64,000 nt of DNA from Blastocystis sp. Blastoise (taxonomy: Eukaryota; Sar; Bigyra; Opalinata; Blastocystidae), in contig JBBPEB010000017.1 of assembly GCA_039096225.1 (NCBI GenBank), forward strand, positions 228,501 through 292,500, read 5' to 3'. Positions 1 through 16,132 of this stretch are shown piece after piece. The notes under the pieces are model-generated. The model worked only from the letters and a program-made list of their open reading frames with translations. It searched no databases and was not told the origin of the DNA. Numbering within the stretch: position 1 is the stretch's first letter; each line of letters opens with the position of its first letter. The position numbers were made by a program, and so were the translations under genes.

Positions 1-1127
1 TTAATTGACTTTTAAAACTCATATAGCGATCTAATAAAATAGTTTTATTAATTAAATAAACTATTATTATACATAATAATTATATATAAATAATTACCTT
101 CTATTCTAACAATAGAAGCCTTTGGAATTAATTTTTCCAAAATATTTTCATATGTAGAAAAATATTCAAAGTATAAATCTTCAGTATTTCTCGATCCTAT
201 ATATATATTCATGTGTTTTTTATATAATATACGACTAATCGTTAATGTATGAATAGTATTAAATTTATTGTCATTAAAAAGAGTTGATATCCATGCTAAA
301 GAGTCTATACTCATACCATCATCAACTATAGATATTATACAAAGAATTTTAAATATATATATATATATTATATTATATACAAAAAATAGTTAAATCATTC
401 AAATGTTGTAATACATTACTATTTAAGAATCTCTTTAATGAATCTCTTTGATCAATTTCTTCTGGATTATTATCTATAAATGAATAAATATTATTATTAT
501 ATATTAATATATATAATCATTAAAAAGAAACAAATACTCTTGAATGATATATTTAAATAGTCAATATTTTGTTTATTATTTCCAATAGAATCCAATACTG
601 TCATACTTTCAGAACGAGAAGAATCAACTGTAAAAGAAAGTATATATATGAGATAAAATGAATAAAAGAATTTAAAAAAAATAAATAAAATGATATACTA
701 AGAAGACTATCAAACGAAATAAAATTTCTCTCTAATAATTCATTTAAATGAGGAAAATGACAAAATGTTTGATCTATATACAAATTAAATGAATATAATT
801 AATTATATAAACAGTATGATAATTATAAATATATATATGATACCTCCATAATTATTAAATATATCAATATGAATTGAATGAGTATAAACATATTTATCTA
901 AAAGAGAAGCTACTTCCTCTTTTTTAAAAAGATCAATATCGTATATATGAATTGTATCAATCATAGATATTAACTTAGTAGGAAATAGAGACTCAAAATT
1001 CTTTGTAGCTAGATTAAGTGTAATAGTTTATTTATTAATATATAAATTTACTTATTTCAATATCGTAATTGATAATATGTAATTTTGGGAAACATTCTTT
1101 CTTTAGTAAAGATAATTTGAAAGATTC

Positions 1128-1176
<49 letters not shown>

Positions 1177-2835
1177 TATGTCTATGACAATCATTATCAT
1201 TATATATAAGTTCAGTAACATTTGGAAATACATGAGTTGTCATTATTTTGTTAAATAGATTTTCATCAATTTTTTGAGTTGATTCCTTAACTATATAAAA
1301 TAATAATGTTGATAATAATTATTATTAAAATAATAATACACTCGGCAACATTTAATACAGTTGAAGAATCAAAAAGTCCTTCTTCAAATAATTTTACAAA
1401 AACCACAGAATCATAATTAAAATGCCAATCTAAAACAATTAATTATATTAATTATACATTTATTTACATTTAATTAAAATAATTTTTGAAATAGATAAAT
1501 AGGAAGGAAGAAGTAATAATTGAGATATACCATATTCAGAAGAAACGCCATTAATACTATTTAATATATATTAGCATAAATGTATAATAAAAAAATATAA
1601 TTATTTACATTAATGTTTTATCGTTTGTTTTATCTATATATTATAATAATAAATAATATGTATAAAACAATATATATTTACCATTATATTTTATTTTAAC
1701 TTCATCATGTAATGTATATCTATCTTTTGTTTTATTAATTTTAACATTTGAATAATCATTTGTATATATAGCTTCATTAATAATATATTTATATAATTTT
1801 GGTAATTCGTTCTTTTCTCTTTTTTCATAATAGGAGTCAATCAATTTATTAGAATAATATAAATGATTAAGATCTAAAGATGAAATGTTATTATATTCAT
1901 TCATTTCTGATTCAGTGTAATAATCATATTTTTCAAATGTATTTAATCTATAGTTATATCCATCAAATAAACGTATATATTCCATTATATATTCATCACT
2001 ATTTGGATTTAATAATAACTCAGTTTTCTTGTAATGCGTAATTGCTATAATATATTTATTAATATTAATTATATATATACCAGTTATATATAATTCTTCT
2101 ACACAAGGAAATATATCTTGAATACAAGATGGACATATATATTCTAATGGAATATTTGAGGCGTAATCATCTATATATATACTATAATATATTATGTTAA
2201 ATATATATACATTTAATATAAACTTTATTAATATTCATCATTTTAATAAGAAGAGAATAATAGAATAATTCATCTTTTCGTTGAGGAGTCAATAATCCTA
2301 TATATAACATTGTATATAATGTATTATAAATAATAATCATAGAATTACCCTTTATAGATATTGATATCCTTTTTGAACTAAACAAATCCATAGGCATACG
2401 TGATGTGACGTAATCGCTATAAGATCCATCTACACAATAATTATTATCATTCAAATATTTATAGAATAATTCTTTAACATAAAATAATAATTCGCACTGA
2501 AATTCATCATTAATTATTACATGATATTCAAGAAGTGTTTTATATATATCATAACCATTTTTCAAATCTAGTGTAGAAAAAACTATGTTGTCTTCCATTA
2601 AAAAATTTATCACTTTTTCCATATGAAACGGAAGCATATCTATATAATAACTACCATCATCATATTTATCAGAATGCGTGACAATATCATAAAAAGAAAA
2701 TTGAGTATATTTCTCAATAAATTCTCTTGAAATCCATAATTTTGTCTCATCCTGGAATGTAAATAAATCTAAAGATAAGATAGCATAGTATTATTTATAT
2801 TCAATACATTTATCTTCAGATAATTCTTCTGACAT
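1..2835 (-). CDS. BTB/T1-like and leucine-rich-like family protein, 3' end off the window
   Basis: Reading from ATG at 2835, about a dozen exons join in frame across short AT-rich introns. The protein begins MSEELSEDKYLFTFQDETKL. The first ~65 residues resemble a T1/KCTD-type BTB domain: ISREFIEKY, a DDGSYYID turn and a following helix MEKVINFLMEDN. The body has recurring segments such as FPCVEELYIT, FPNVTELIYND, FPKLHIINYD and FPHLNELLERN spaced through later exons, which look like irregular leucine-rich repeats. The first intron (41 nt) splits codon 10. One intron near 1130-1174 is almost pure (TA)n. The last exon read (below position 48) stays open to position 1, so the C-terminus is outside the window. 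No catalytic motif is seen. By analogy to BTB proteins it could be an oligomerising or ubiquitin-ligase adaptor protein, but that is inference. The exon structure is well supported by frame continuity; the function is not. Confidence 0.72.
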
Positions 2836-4010
2836 GACTTTCTAAGCTATATAAACACAACGATTACAAAAAGAAAATGCAAAAAAAAGTCAATATTTTA
2901 GACTATAAAACATATAGATTCATAAAATATACTGTTATAAATTAAGTTTATGAGAATATTTTAATTATTTGTGAAATAGCAAAGCAAAATAAAAATGAGA
3001 TCAATTTTTTATTTCTTTATATAAAAAGGTAGTATTTCGTATATCTTGATTACTATGAAAAGTGATTAAATCACGGTTAAATAAAAAGATGTGCTTCATA
3101 ATTGCATTTTTTCCACAATTAAATTTTTTTTAAATATCTAGAATATTCATGATTTTTCCAAATTTATATTTCTTTTTTTAATCAATATGTTTTAGTCGTT
3201 TATATTAATAATATCTTCATTAAAAGACTTCACTACGTTGTACTTGCTATCTACTATTTGTTTTGAAAGTATTGTAGAAATTAATAAGAGAATTATTATG
3301 GTTGATTAACTATTTATTGACTTAGAGCTTATTTATTCTATTTATTATATTGCTACAACTATGGTAGACATCTTAAATACATTATTATAAGAAATTTATG
3401 AACTATTGTTGATCTTTTGAACAATAAGTTGAAAATAAAGTAAGAGAAATATTATAAATATGTTATCATATTATAAATTTCCAATTCCAATGAGTCGAAT
3501 AGCTTATTATACTATAATTAATAAGAAATATAATTATTTTCTGTATAACAGAAAGAAAAACATATTTATTCATATTTATTTATTTTTTTATCTTCTTGAT
3601 TATGAAAATAGATTATTTTTGAGTATTTTAATGTAAATAGAAATAAGTAAAAAAAAAATAAGTTGATATGTACGAAGAAACTATATTTCATTTTTATACT
3701 ATTTGTAATAACAGCAACTGAATGTATTATTTTAGCAAATACATATATAATTGAATGTTTATAAAGAACACATATTTTGATATAATAGTTTCATCAAAAC
3801 TATTTTAAATACTATATATGTCAATTCTATTTTATTACATGAGAAAGAACTAAATAAGAAAATAATTAAACAAAAATTCATACTATTAATAGATAATATG
3901 TATATATTATATAAATAACTTATTTAAACAATATAATAACTCATAAATATTTATAACAGTGTCTTCCCAACATTTTGTTATACTTGTGGTGACTGTCACA
4001 AAAAATACTT
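2836..4010. other. Intergenic, no gene seen
   Basis: About 1.2 kb upstream of the BTB-like gene. Both strands are broken by stops in all frames and no splice-compatible exon series was found. It presumably holds the promoter of the minus-strand gene; no specific element was recognised. Confidence 0.5.
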
Positions 4011-4029
4011 CACTGGTGGGCAGCTTTTT
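4011..4029 (+). repeat. Left copy of 19-bp inverted repeat
   Basis: CACTGGTGGGCAGCTTTTT, exact reverse complement of 9441-9459. A partial relative, GTCACTGGTGG, occurs at 4433-4443. Confidence 0.8.
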
Positions 4030-4459
4030 CCCTTTTATACCAGGTTCCCCATAAATTTATACCAAAATTACGAAAAAATCGGTCTTTAATTTTTTTTATA
4101 CCGACGAAAGTAATTTATACCACAAAAATAAAAATAAACTTGGTATAATGTTGTGTAGACACTCATATAAATTCGTTGTTTTATATTTATATATTTATAT
4201 CTAAGAAATTGATAGTAAGATGTTTTATTTGTATATTAACTGATAATTTAAGACTTTCTATAACATATTCAAGAAATTATCCACAATATCTAGGACAATC
4301 ATTTTTAATTTTTGTTCGGCAATTTACTTAATTGAATTATTCACGTATACTAACGAATTCACAGACTCGAAAGAACATAGAATTAAATATGAATTATGAT
4401 AAAGTTGCCATTCTTATGAATGTCAGAAAATTGTCACTGGTGGACCATTTTCTTGTCCA

Positions 4460-4477
4460 GGGTTAGGGTTAGGGTTT
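4460..4477 (+). repeat. Short interstitial telomere-like repeat
   Basis: GGGTTAGGGTTAGGGTTT, about three TTAGGG units, about 450 bp inside the left inverted repeat. TTAGGG is the telomere unit of animals, most fungi and several protists. No other block was noticed in the window. Confidence 0.7.
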
Positions 4478-4739
4478 GAGTTCAGTTTAAGACAAAAAAA
4501 GAAAAAAATCGGTCGAAAAAAAGTCTTTAACTAACAAAAGAAAAAATGTATAAAAAAAATTTATTTCTTTAAAAAATCAAAAATTTATTTTTAAGCTTAT
4601 CCAGCTTTGTTGATTGCTTTTCATTTATTTTCAAGCATCAACTATCTCAGGAAGTCTGTGAATCTTTATACTAGTAAATATTTTATAATTATTTTATATA
4701 CAAATACTTAATCAGTAATTATGTTATCATTTATTTATT

Positions 4740-7700
4740 TTTAGAACTTATAGGTGTCACCAATAGTTTCAAGCCTTCTCTTTAGTCACGCAGGTCTCTT
4801 CAAAAGTATATAAATATAAAATATAATAATTTTGTCTAATTTCTATTTTATTTATTTAGGTTGTAATTGAATGAGATCATTCAATTTGTTTGAATGGTAG
4901 TAATGGATGGTTTCAAATCAAAATAAATTCAAAACAAATCAAAAGTGAGAGAATGGGAAGACATTCATTTCTGTATATATTTATTATTATTTATTCTTTT
5001 ATTTATTTTACTTTATTCACTATCTATATTACTTTAGGGTTATTATCGAATCTTGAAAGAGTTGCGTAATTGAAAAGAAGAATTTCTTCCTATTTGTTTT
5101 TAGGTATATATAAATATTATTATTATTATTATTATTTTTATGCTATTTTATTTAATTTATTTGATATATTCATTCAAATATATTAAATAATATTTTTTTA
5201 TATAATTCTTTATTTTTAATTTAATTATTTACTTTTATATATAGTTTTGTATATATAGGTGTTATAGTATTTATTAATAGAAATATATATTTATTCTTAT
5301 AGTTTTTTTTTATATTTTATATATTCATTCTATTTATTGTTTATATAGTATTAGTTGATTCGTTGAACAAATATCTCAAGGTTTATTATTAAATATTATT
5401 GTATATAAATATTTTATTATTATTTTTTTTCTTTTTTAATATATATATATAAAATATATATATTTATTTTTAAATTATTTAAAAAAATATTATATATATA
5501 GGTATCGAATTCTATTAGAATACTGAGAATTAATTATTATGAATATAGAATAGAGGTTATTACTACTTTTCTCCATTATAATATGGTATATATATATATA
5601 TATATATATATAATTTAATAGAAATAATATAGTATACTATAATATATTTATTATATATCTATATCTATAGAAGGATATAATAAATGATAATTAATGAAGA
5701 AGTCTATTATTATATTGATTATTAGAATCTTCATGATATATATATATATATAATTATGTGTATATCTATTATTAAATCTATTATTATATATATATATTTT
5801 ATACATATATATTATTATTATATTGTTTATTATTATTCTATATATTATTATATATTAATCTATATTATCTATATATAGTTCTTCAGGATAATAAGAAGTA
5901 GATAATTTTATGTTATTCTCATCATTAAAGATATAAATGTTTTTATTCCTAATAATAATAACGATTTGGAGAATAAATTTATTAGTAAATATCTTTATAT
6001 GAATTAATCTTTTTTTGTATATATATATATATATATATAATACTTATATATATTTAAATCATATTATTGTATAATAAATTTATATATATATATAGTTTTA
6101 AATAGTATGTAATAGAAGTTGAGAGAGTATATAAGGTTTTCCATTTCTTGGTTTATAAGGTATGATTAATATATTTCTATTAATAGATAGTTTATATAGA
6201 TCTTCAATTGGTTCTTAAGTCTCTCTCTTGGTCAAACCTGTATTTTTTCTTATTGTTTCTCTTCCTTGAATATAATAAGAATCGAGTTGTTTAAGTGTTA
6301 GATTCTCTGTATTTATATAAAATAATAATTTATTATCAGTCACTAGGAATATCATATATAGGTATCCTATTATCTTTATCTTTTAGAAATGATGAAAAAG
6401 ATACTATTATCATGATGATATAATGATGAATATTAACAAATATCTTTCTTCTTTATTTGACATAGATTGATTTCATCTTTTCTTATTCCTTTAGATACAC
6501 TATATGGATATGTATTGCATTATGGATTGAAGTTTTTATATAGATAGAATTGTAAGGCATAAGATACTAATAGAAAAGTATATATATATTTATTACTAGT
6601 ATTACTTTTATTCTATTTATTTTTTTTTATTATTACTATTTGTATTATATAGATAGATAGAAATATAGATATAGATAGACGTGTATCAATTATAATAAGA
6701 TTGTGTTTATTTATATATTTTTATTGTTTATAAAGATATGAATTTATTTGGGAATTATATAGAGTAATTACATTATTATAAACGTATATTTTTATTTATA
6801 ATATTTTTAAATATTTATATTATTATATATAGCTATTATAATTAGCTGAATATCATTAAAAGAAGATGATAAATAAGTTATAATGAGCAAACAAAAACAT
6901 CTTCTTCTTCTAGTTAATTATTTTTATATGATTTAAGATACTATTATGTATATTATTAAAAGAAATATTACTATTATTATTCTTTATATATAACATTTTA
7001 TATTACTATATACAATAAAATTATTATTATATCTCTCTCTATCTATAGCTATATTTTATGAATGTATCAAAGAAATATTATATACATTTATTGAGTATTA
7101 AATAAGTTATGATATGAAAAAAATAAAAACTCAAAATTATACATATAAGTATATATATCATAATTAATATATCTTTATTGATTTTTATTATAATATATAT
7201 ATAGTTAAATTTATTTATTCTTTTTTAAAAGAAAAATGAAGTTTACAATAAGTGTATATTATGTCTATAAAACAAGTAAAGATATGTATATATATATAAT
7301 TATTATTATTATTATTTAGCTACTATTCTATATATATGTATATATATTTGTCTATATTTATTTTTATATAAGTATATATAGTGTTAGAATCTATTATTCC
7401 TTTTTAAATACTCAAGATAACTTATATTGTATACTTTCTGGTACTACTATTTGTTCTATAGTATATAATGTTATTCTTATTATATCATAATTTTTTATTA
7501 GTAGAGAAATTTATATATATATATGTTTTTTTTTAACAAAATATTTAAAATAATATATCTATTTATATATAGATCTTATTCCCGTGAATTTTCTTTATAT
7601 TTTTATATTAAGAATTAATGTATATAATTAGGTATATAAAGGTCTTGGAAATTATTAATTACTAATTTATTTTATTTTAAACTAACTGATATATATATAT

Positions 7701-8000
7701 ATAGATAAAATAAAGAAGAAATAGAAATGAAGAAGGAGAAAAAGAAAGAAGTTTTAGTGATATAGAGAAATATATTGAATGTTTCAGTATATATATATAT
7801 ACTTATTTATGTATATATAAAATTGTTTATGTTCATTTATTTATATATATTTAAATTGATCTGTGTGTATATTTATATTTGTATTTATATTTATATATGT
7901 TTATATAGCTAAATATATCTATCCTGAACATAAAATAATCCATAAACATTTACTAACTCATTCTTATATATATATTTACTTTTTATTATATATATATTTC
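4740..8000 (+). pseudogene. Intron-like rhythm without open frames; possible decayed gene or spliced noncoding transcript
   Basis: On the plus strand, short less-AT-rich blocks alternate with stretches that begin GTATAT or GTTTAT and end TATATAG or TTTTAG. Examples of the blocks are near 4858-4970, 5030-5105, 5500-5585, 5880-6000 and 6200-6310. This resembles the exon/intron pattern of the neighbouring genes, but the exon-like blocks contain stops in all frames I tried. A decayed multi-exon gene or a spliced noncoding RNA would both fit. No homologue was recognised. Confidence 0.25.
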
Positions 8001-8468
8001 TTTTTATTATTATAATACTAATATATTATTTTATTTATTCTCTTTGTATAATATATAATAGTTAATAATCTTTTAGTTTTTAATATGATTTAAAATGAAA
8101 ACAATTGAAAATAAAGCTTATATATATATATTTATAATATTTTTAGAAAAATATTTTTATTTATTGAAAATAACCTTAAAACCATTCGATTAAGCTTTTT
8201 AAAAGCTAATTTTACACTTATTCATCTCTACAAGTGTATTGATATTAAAAGAAAACATAAATATAATAAAATATTTTATCTCAGTATTTGTTAATCAGTT
8301 TGATAAAAGTTCATTATTTGTATATGTTTTGACTCAGAACAACTCACTGACAATCAATCGACACTACAATGTCAATAAAGCTCATAAGTAAAACTAATAT
8401 GAAAGTAATTGCCTTCAAGAATGGAAGTTTTTACACCAGTAACCTTAAAACCATTGTCAGAGTACAAT

Positions 8469-8924
8469 TTATATATTTATAAGCAACCATATTACATAAT
8501 CATCAATATATACATTTTTCTTAACTTCAAAGTGAAGTTTTACTAAAAATATTACAGAGTCGAAATAACCCCTGGATTTTAGTACTTTTCTTATATATAA
8601 AAAAATTTCATACAAATTTATATTCAGGGGCATGCTTATTCTTTTTTTCAAGAAAACACTTACAAAAATCTTTATATTTATTAATATTTATAAAGTTGGT
8701 TGTTTTCTTTAAAATGGTATTTTTTTCATTCCCTATATATCTATTATTCTATAGCTTGTATATATAACTCAAATTATTCAAAAATAAGCACAGATTCTCT
8801 TGGTGATTATAAATATAGCTTCTTCTATAACGATCAGCTGATCAGAAATAACTTGATTTCAAAGGTAACCTCTCTTGTTGTTCTGCTTCAAGGAAATACG
8901 ATTCTCCATGAGCTCTTAAACTGT
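8469..8924. other. Two short exon-like fragments, unknown
   Basis: A minus-strand open segment (about 8469-8660) reads ...KVLKSRGYFDSVIFLVKLHF..., loosely like the FNYDSVVFVKLFEEG segment of the BTB-like gene at 1-2835. A plus-strand segment (about 8776-8923) reads ISTDSLGDYKYSFFYNDQLI and on to LLNC. It is followed by GTATGT and is less AT-rich than its surroundings. Neither joins to further exons that I could support. They may be gene remnants inside the repeat-bounded interval. Confidence 0.2.
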
Positions 8925-9440
8925 ATGTATTTATTTATCCTTTTTTTAATTACATTTCTATAATTATATTTTTATAGGTTCCTTATATGAGTAGAAAACA
9001 AAGTCCTTGGTTCAAACTTAAATTATTATCTTTTTATATTTTGCATTATTTAATTGTTTATTCTTTAATTATTTTGTATTTTGTTATTTTTATTGTTTTT
9101 TATGCTTAAACAACTAAAATATGTATTAAAAGAAGACAAAGAAATAATGTGTTTAAAACAGTCTAAAATAACCCTAATGAAAGTCTAAAATGTAAATTAG
9201 ATGTTGTTATGGACATTTTTATCCAATATATATCAACAGTAAATACAGCCACTGTCATTATGGAATACCAAAAAAAAACATTAAAAATAAGTCGTAGTCA
9301 TAAAAAGATACATCCCCCGTAACTATAGGAATACAAAACCCACCATAAGTTTATACCAGGAAAAGTCCTGTATATACCAGAAAATCACTTTTTTTATACC
9401 AAAAAACAGCTAGGGTGCATACCAGAATTTTCACGATTTT

Positions 9441-9459
9441 AAAAAGCTGCCCACCAGTG
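9441..9459 (-). repeat. Right copy of 19-bp inverted repeat
   Basis: AAAAAGCTGCCCACCAGTG, exact reverse complement of 4011-4029. The sequence AAAAAGCTGCC recurs near 29152 next to GTCACTGGT. Confidence 0.8.
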
Positions 9460-9817
9460 CTTTAATATAGACTTTATATTTCTGAATATTGTTTTTAATT
9501 TTTCACACTCAAAAAGTATCAAAATTATTATATTTTTTTGTGTCAATTGCTACGCTGAAAAAAGAATGACCTCAGTGAAGAAACTGAACAAAACACGGAC
9601 TTTCAAAAGAAAGAAACGATAAAAGAAAAAAATATATATAGATGAAAAACTAGAAAAAAAGGAAATAATAAAAATAAATTAAAAACATATAAATTTGTAT
9701 ATAAATAATTGATAAATATTTATAAATACAAAGGTATATATATATGTAGGAACAAAAAGGAAGTTATAAAGTTATAATTAGAAAGTATATATATATATAA
9801 ATTTCTATATATATTAT
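9460..9817. other. Intergenic, downstream flank of transporter
   Basis: AT-rich region between the right inverted repeat and the 3' end of the minus-strand transporter. No gene or RNA seen. Confidence 0.5.
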
Positions 9818-10049
9818 TTAAACAGGAGACATAGAAGAAGAATTTTTAATAGATATATTTTCATTCCCATGAATAACTTCTTTAGTTTCTTGATGAATAT
9901 CTTCATTCCCCACGGGAATTGTTTCTTTGTTATCAACAGTTATTGCTAATGATATTCCTTGATCTTCTTTTTGTTCTTGAATTTTTGTTTCTATTTTAGG
10001 AACAGGACTAGAAGATTGCTTTATATGTGCTTCTAAATAATTCAATTTT

Positions 10050-10081
<32 letters not shown>

Positions 10082-11084
10082 GGTGTGTAAAAAAAAGCAG
10101 ATAAGAAAAATAGTTATTTAAGGTATATATATAAATAGATATTTATGTATATGATAAAAAAAAATGTAAAGAATGAAGATATATATATTTATATATAGAA
10201 TGATAATACTATACTTGTCTTGTTTTAGTATTAAGTATTTCTTATAGGCCATTAATATAATACATATACACATTATTCCTGCACCTACGAGAGACAACCA
10301 ATTCGCTTCTTTTTTCATCACTGTTATCTATATATATTATATATATTAAGTCAATTAGAAATTTAAAATATTATATATAAATTTTTATATATTATAATAA
10401 AAACAGCAACAAAAATGATATGATAATAAAATAATAATAAAATTATATATATATATATATATACTTGCCATATATAACTAAAGAATATATCAAGGAATCG
10501 AACAGCAGAAACAGGGCCAGCAGCACCGATTTGAAGGCCTCTATTTAATGCTACCTATATATATATTATATATTATATATTATTATTATTAGTGTATATT
10601 ATATTATAATAGCCACTTGTTAATCATATATACATAATTGAATATGTATAATTAAATATATATATATACTTGAGCTAGATATCCTAAAACCATGATTCCC
10701 GCGATATATGCCCAAATAAGGGGATCGTCGGTCTGAGGAATAACAGACTCACTTGTAATCCATGCTATATATATATATAAGTATAAAAACATTAAGAATA
10801 TATATAAATATAATAAATATAAAAATTACATATAAATATACATTCATACTAGTTGAATATATATATATAATACAAATAATATATATATATATAATACAAA
10901 TAATATATATATATATATACTTTGAATAAGAGCGACAACAATAGAGAGAACAGCGAAATATTCTAATACAATAGACGTAGGTACTTCTTTTCCTATCTTC
11001 TTCACAATAGCATATGTTAAAGCCATTAGTACTGATGATATTAAGGCAATTATACTGGGAATTGTGTAATCCTCAGTATTCTCA

Positions 11085-11153
<69 letters not shown>

Positions 11154-12215
11154 TACATATTACTAATATATTACAATATTTACTATCATAACATTTTGAA
11201 AAATTATATATTAATAAATACAATAACATATAATAATAATAAAATAATATATATATATACAATAGATCCAAATATAAAAGTAGGTTTTGTGACGCACAGA
11301 ACGCCTACAAACGTCAATAACGTACAGAGTGCGTCAATCCAATGCCATTTCTCTCCTACTAAACATATAGCAAACAACGCCGTGAATACAGGACTTGTAA
11401 ATACAAGTGTATTTGCATCTCCTATTGGCATCTATATATATATAAACATTATATATATATATATATATAATATTAATAATAACATTATAATCATTTTGAA
11501 TGCTACGAACAATATATAATTATCATCATCATTATAATAATAGAATAACATATATATATATAAATACTAAAAATATATAAAAAACGAATGAAATTGAACA
11601 ATACTATAATAAATCTATAACAATAACTATATACATGAGCAACAGCATAAAAGAAACACAAATTTGCGCATCCACCAATAAAACCTCTTAAAAATAACCA
11701 AATACGTTTTTCTTTAGGACCAAGAATATTATGTTTTCCAATAACAGTTTGACTGATAGCAACAATTGTCTGTAAAATACCTCTCCAAAAAGTAGATCCA
11801 GCAGAACATAATCCCATAGTAGCTGCAATATTAACGCAAACAGTCATCCAGCTATTGTTTGAAAAAATATAATAAAATAGCAAATGATATTATTTTAAAT
11901 ATAAACACGATTATTAAAGAATGGTAATTAAAAATACATTTCTTGATAAATATATAAATACCTTGTGAAGAAAGAAGCTGAAGCCATAAGACCCATTCCA
12001 ATTACAGTGTCCTTGGAGTTAGTTACAGTTTTACGTGCTTGATTAAGTGCTTCTTCTGAAACAGATGTAGTTGAAACCATCTTTGAACTCTCAATTACAA
12101 CTCCTTCTGTGTTTTTATTTTCTGTTGTAGGTAATTCAATGGAAGCTGCAACCTTTGTCGCTGTGGATGTCGAAAGGTCTGGTGTCATTTGATTATCTAA
12201 AAGAGAAGAATTCAT
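9818..12215 (-). CDS. EamA/DMT-type membrane transporter (SLC35G-like)
   Basis: Start ATG at 12215 (MNSSLLDNQMTPD), stop at 9818. About eight exons join in frame across canonical GT-AG introns. The first ~80 residues are polar and Thr/Ser-rich (cytosolic). Then come repeated membrane segments of the drug/metabolite transporter superfamily. A first EamA-like half contains LFLRGFIGGCANLCFFYAVA and MPIGDANTLVFTSPVFTALF. A second half contains IALISSVLMALTYAIVKKIG, WAYIAGIMVLGYLAQ and LNRGLQIGAAGPVSAVRFLD. The hydrophilic C-terminal tail is rich in Glu/Gln/Lys. Known relatives move nucleotide sugars or other organic solutes across internal or plasma membranes; the substrate here cannot be told. 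The tail contains one of the GC-rich palindromes (ATTCCCCACGGGAAT, 9905-9919). Family call firm, substrate unknown. Confidence 0.85.
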
Positions 12216-12895
12216 AAAGTATGATACATATAATAACTTTTATATATTTACATTAATATTCCTAAAAAGAATGGAAAAAAGTCTAAAATGAATTATTATA
12301 AAAAAAGCTAAATTGAAAAATGTATGGTAACATCATTTTCAGCCCTAAAGAGAACTTTTCTTAAGGGCTCATATAAATGCTGAAAACAGCTGAGAATAAA
12401 CAAGTAAATCACCACCATTTGTGTTCTTTAAAGAAAAGCAATTGGGTTTTAAACGGCTACAAGAATCATGAGCAAATGAAATGAATCATGAATGAAAAAA
12501 AAAGATGATTTTCATTTAAAAATTGAAAAATCAAAATTATGAGTTATAGTATAATTTTTTTACTTTTGTTCATATTTACAAATTGTAAAGTAATGTATAT
12601 TGTTTTTATCATTTGAGAAAAGTCAATAATAATGAATAATAACGTTTAAAGTAGAAAAAAAATAATTGAGAAAAAGTGGAATTGATTCATTTGGAGAGAA
12701 ATGAGAATAATATTTGATATCGATTATGTTTAGTTGATAAAGAGTACGATAGCATACATAATATTGTGTTTCATAATTAAAAATCTAGATAATAAAAATA
12801 ACAAAAAATAATACTAAATAAGTATATTTCAAAGGATAATAAATTCCATTCTATCCAAAGATATAAATATATAATTTCAAAAATAAGAATTGAAT
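12216..12895. other. Intergenic between two minus-strand genes
   Basis: About 680 bp holding the promoter side of the transporter and the 3' side of the dehydrogenase. No ORF or RNA gene seen. Confidence 0.5.
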
Positions 12896-15494
<2,599 letters not shown>

Positions 15495-16132
15495 CACTAT
15501 AAGAACAAAAGAACAAAAAAATCTAAATGAAATAAAATGTACATTTTCCCTTAAAGAACAAAAAAAAAGAGAATCATAGATTTAAAGTTTCCCTTTTCTT
15601 CATAACATGAAAGAGAAATGAATACTACTTATAATGAATAATATGTTATAGTTTCTATTTGTAAATAGATGGAGTCATACATGTTAGAAATATATGAATC
15701 AAATAATACGTTCATTGAGAATAATTTATTTTAAAAGTTTGTTAGAATTCTTTTTTGTATTTATTAATATGTCTACAATAATTCGCTGTTTTATATACAT
15801 GTGTTTCTTCTCTTAATTAAAGACAATTGAAAATAATTTTGTTAATGACTTTCAAGAAATGTGGTTATTCATTTTAGTGTTGTTCTATGAATCCTATATG
15901 TTATTCAGTCATGTATTCAATTTTGTTAAAAAGGTATAATTTATGAGGGTCAACATTTTTTACATACTTAAATAAGTATGTATTATGGTTATTAATGCAT
16001 AGGTAAATCATAAAAATACGTATTTATTGAAAATTGTAGGTATAATGAAAAGAAAAGAAAAGAAAAATGTTTTCAAAACACATTTTTTATTTCTTAGATC
16101 TCTTCATTAAGAGTGTATATAAGAAAGAAAAT
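15495..16132. promoter_or_regulatory. Divergent intergenic region (dehydrogenase / PH protein)
   Basis: 638 bp between two start codons pointing outward, so it should contain both promoters. It is less (TA)n-rich than introns. No conserved element recognised. Confidence 0.45.

Larger units (their letters stand above)
4011..9459. mobile_element. Candidate decayed element bounded by 19-bp inverted repeat
   Basis: The ends are a perfect inverted pair: CACTGGTGGGCAGCTTTTT at 4011-4029 and its exact reverse complement at 9441-9459. Just inside each end is a cluster of TATACC/ATACC units. On the left they are near 4036, 4058, 4097 and 4117; on the right near 9352, 9372, 9396 and 9418. All are on the plus strand. 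No transposase or reverse transcriptase reading frame was found inside. No clear target-site duplication is visible (left flank AATACTT, right flank CTTTAAT). It could be a non-autonomous or decayed DNA transposon, or two independent repeat copies. Confidence is limited by the missing duplication and missing enzyme. Confidence 0.4.
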
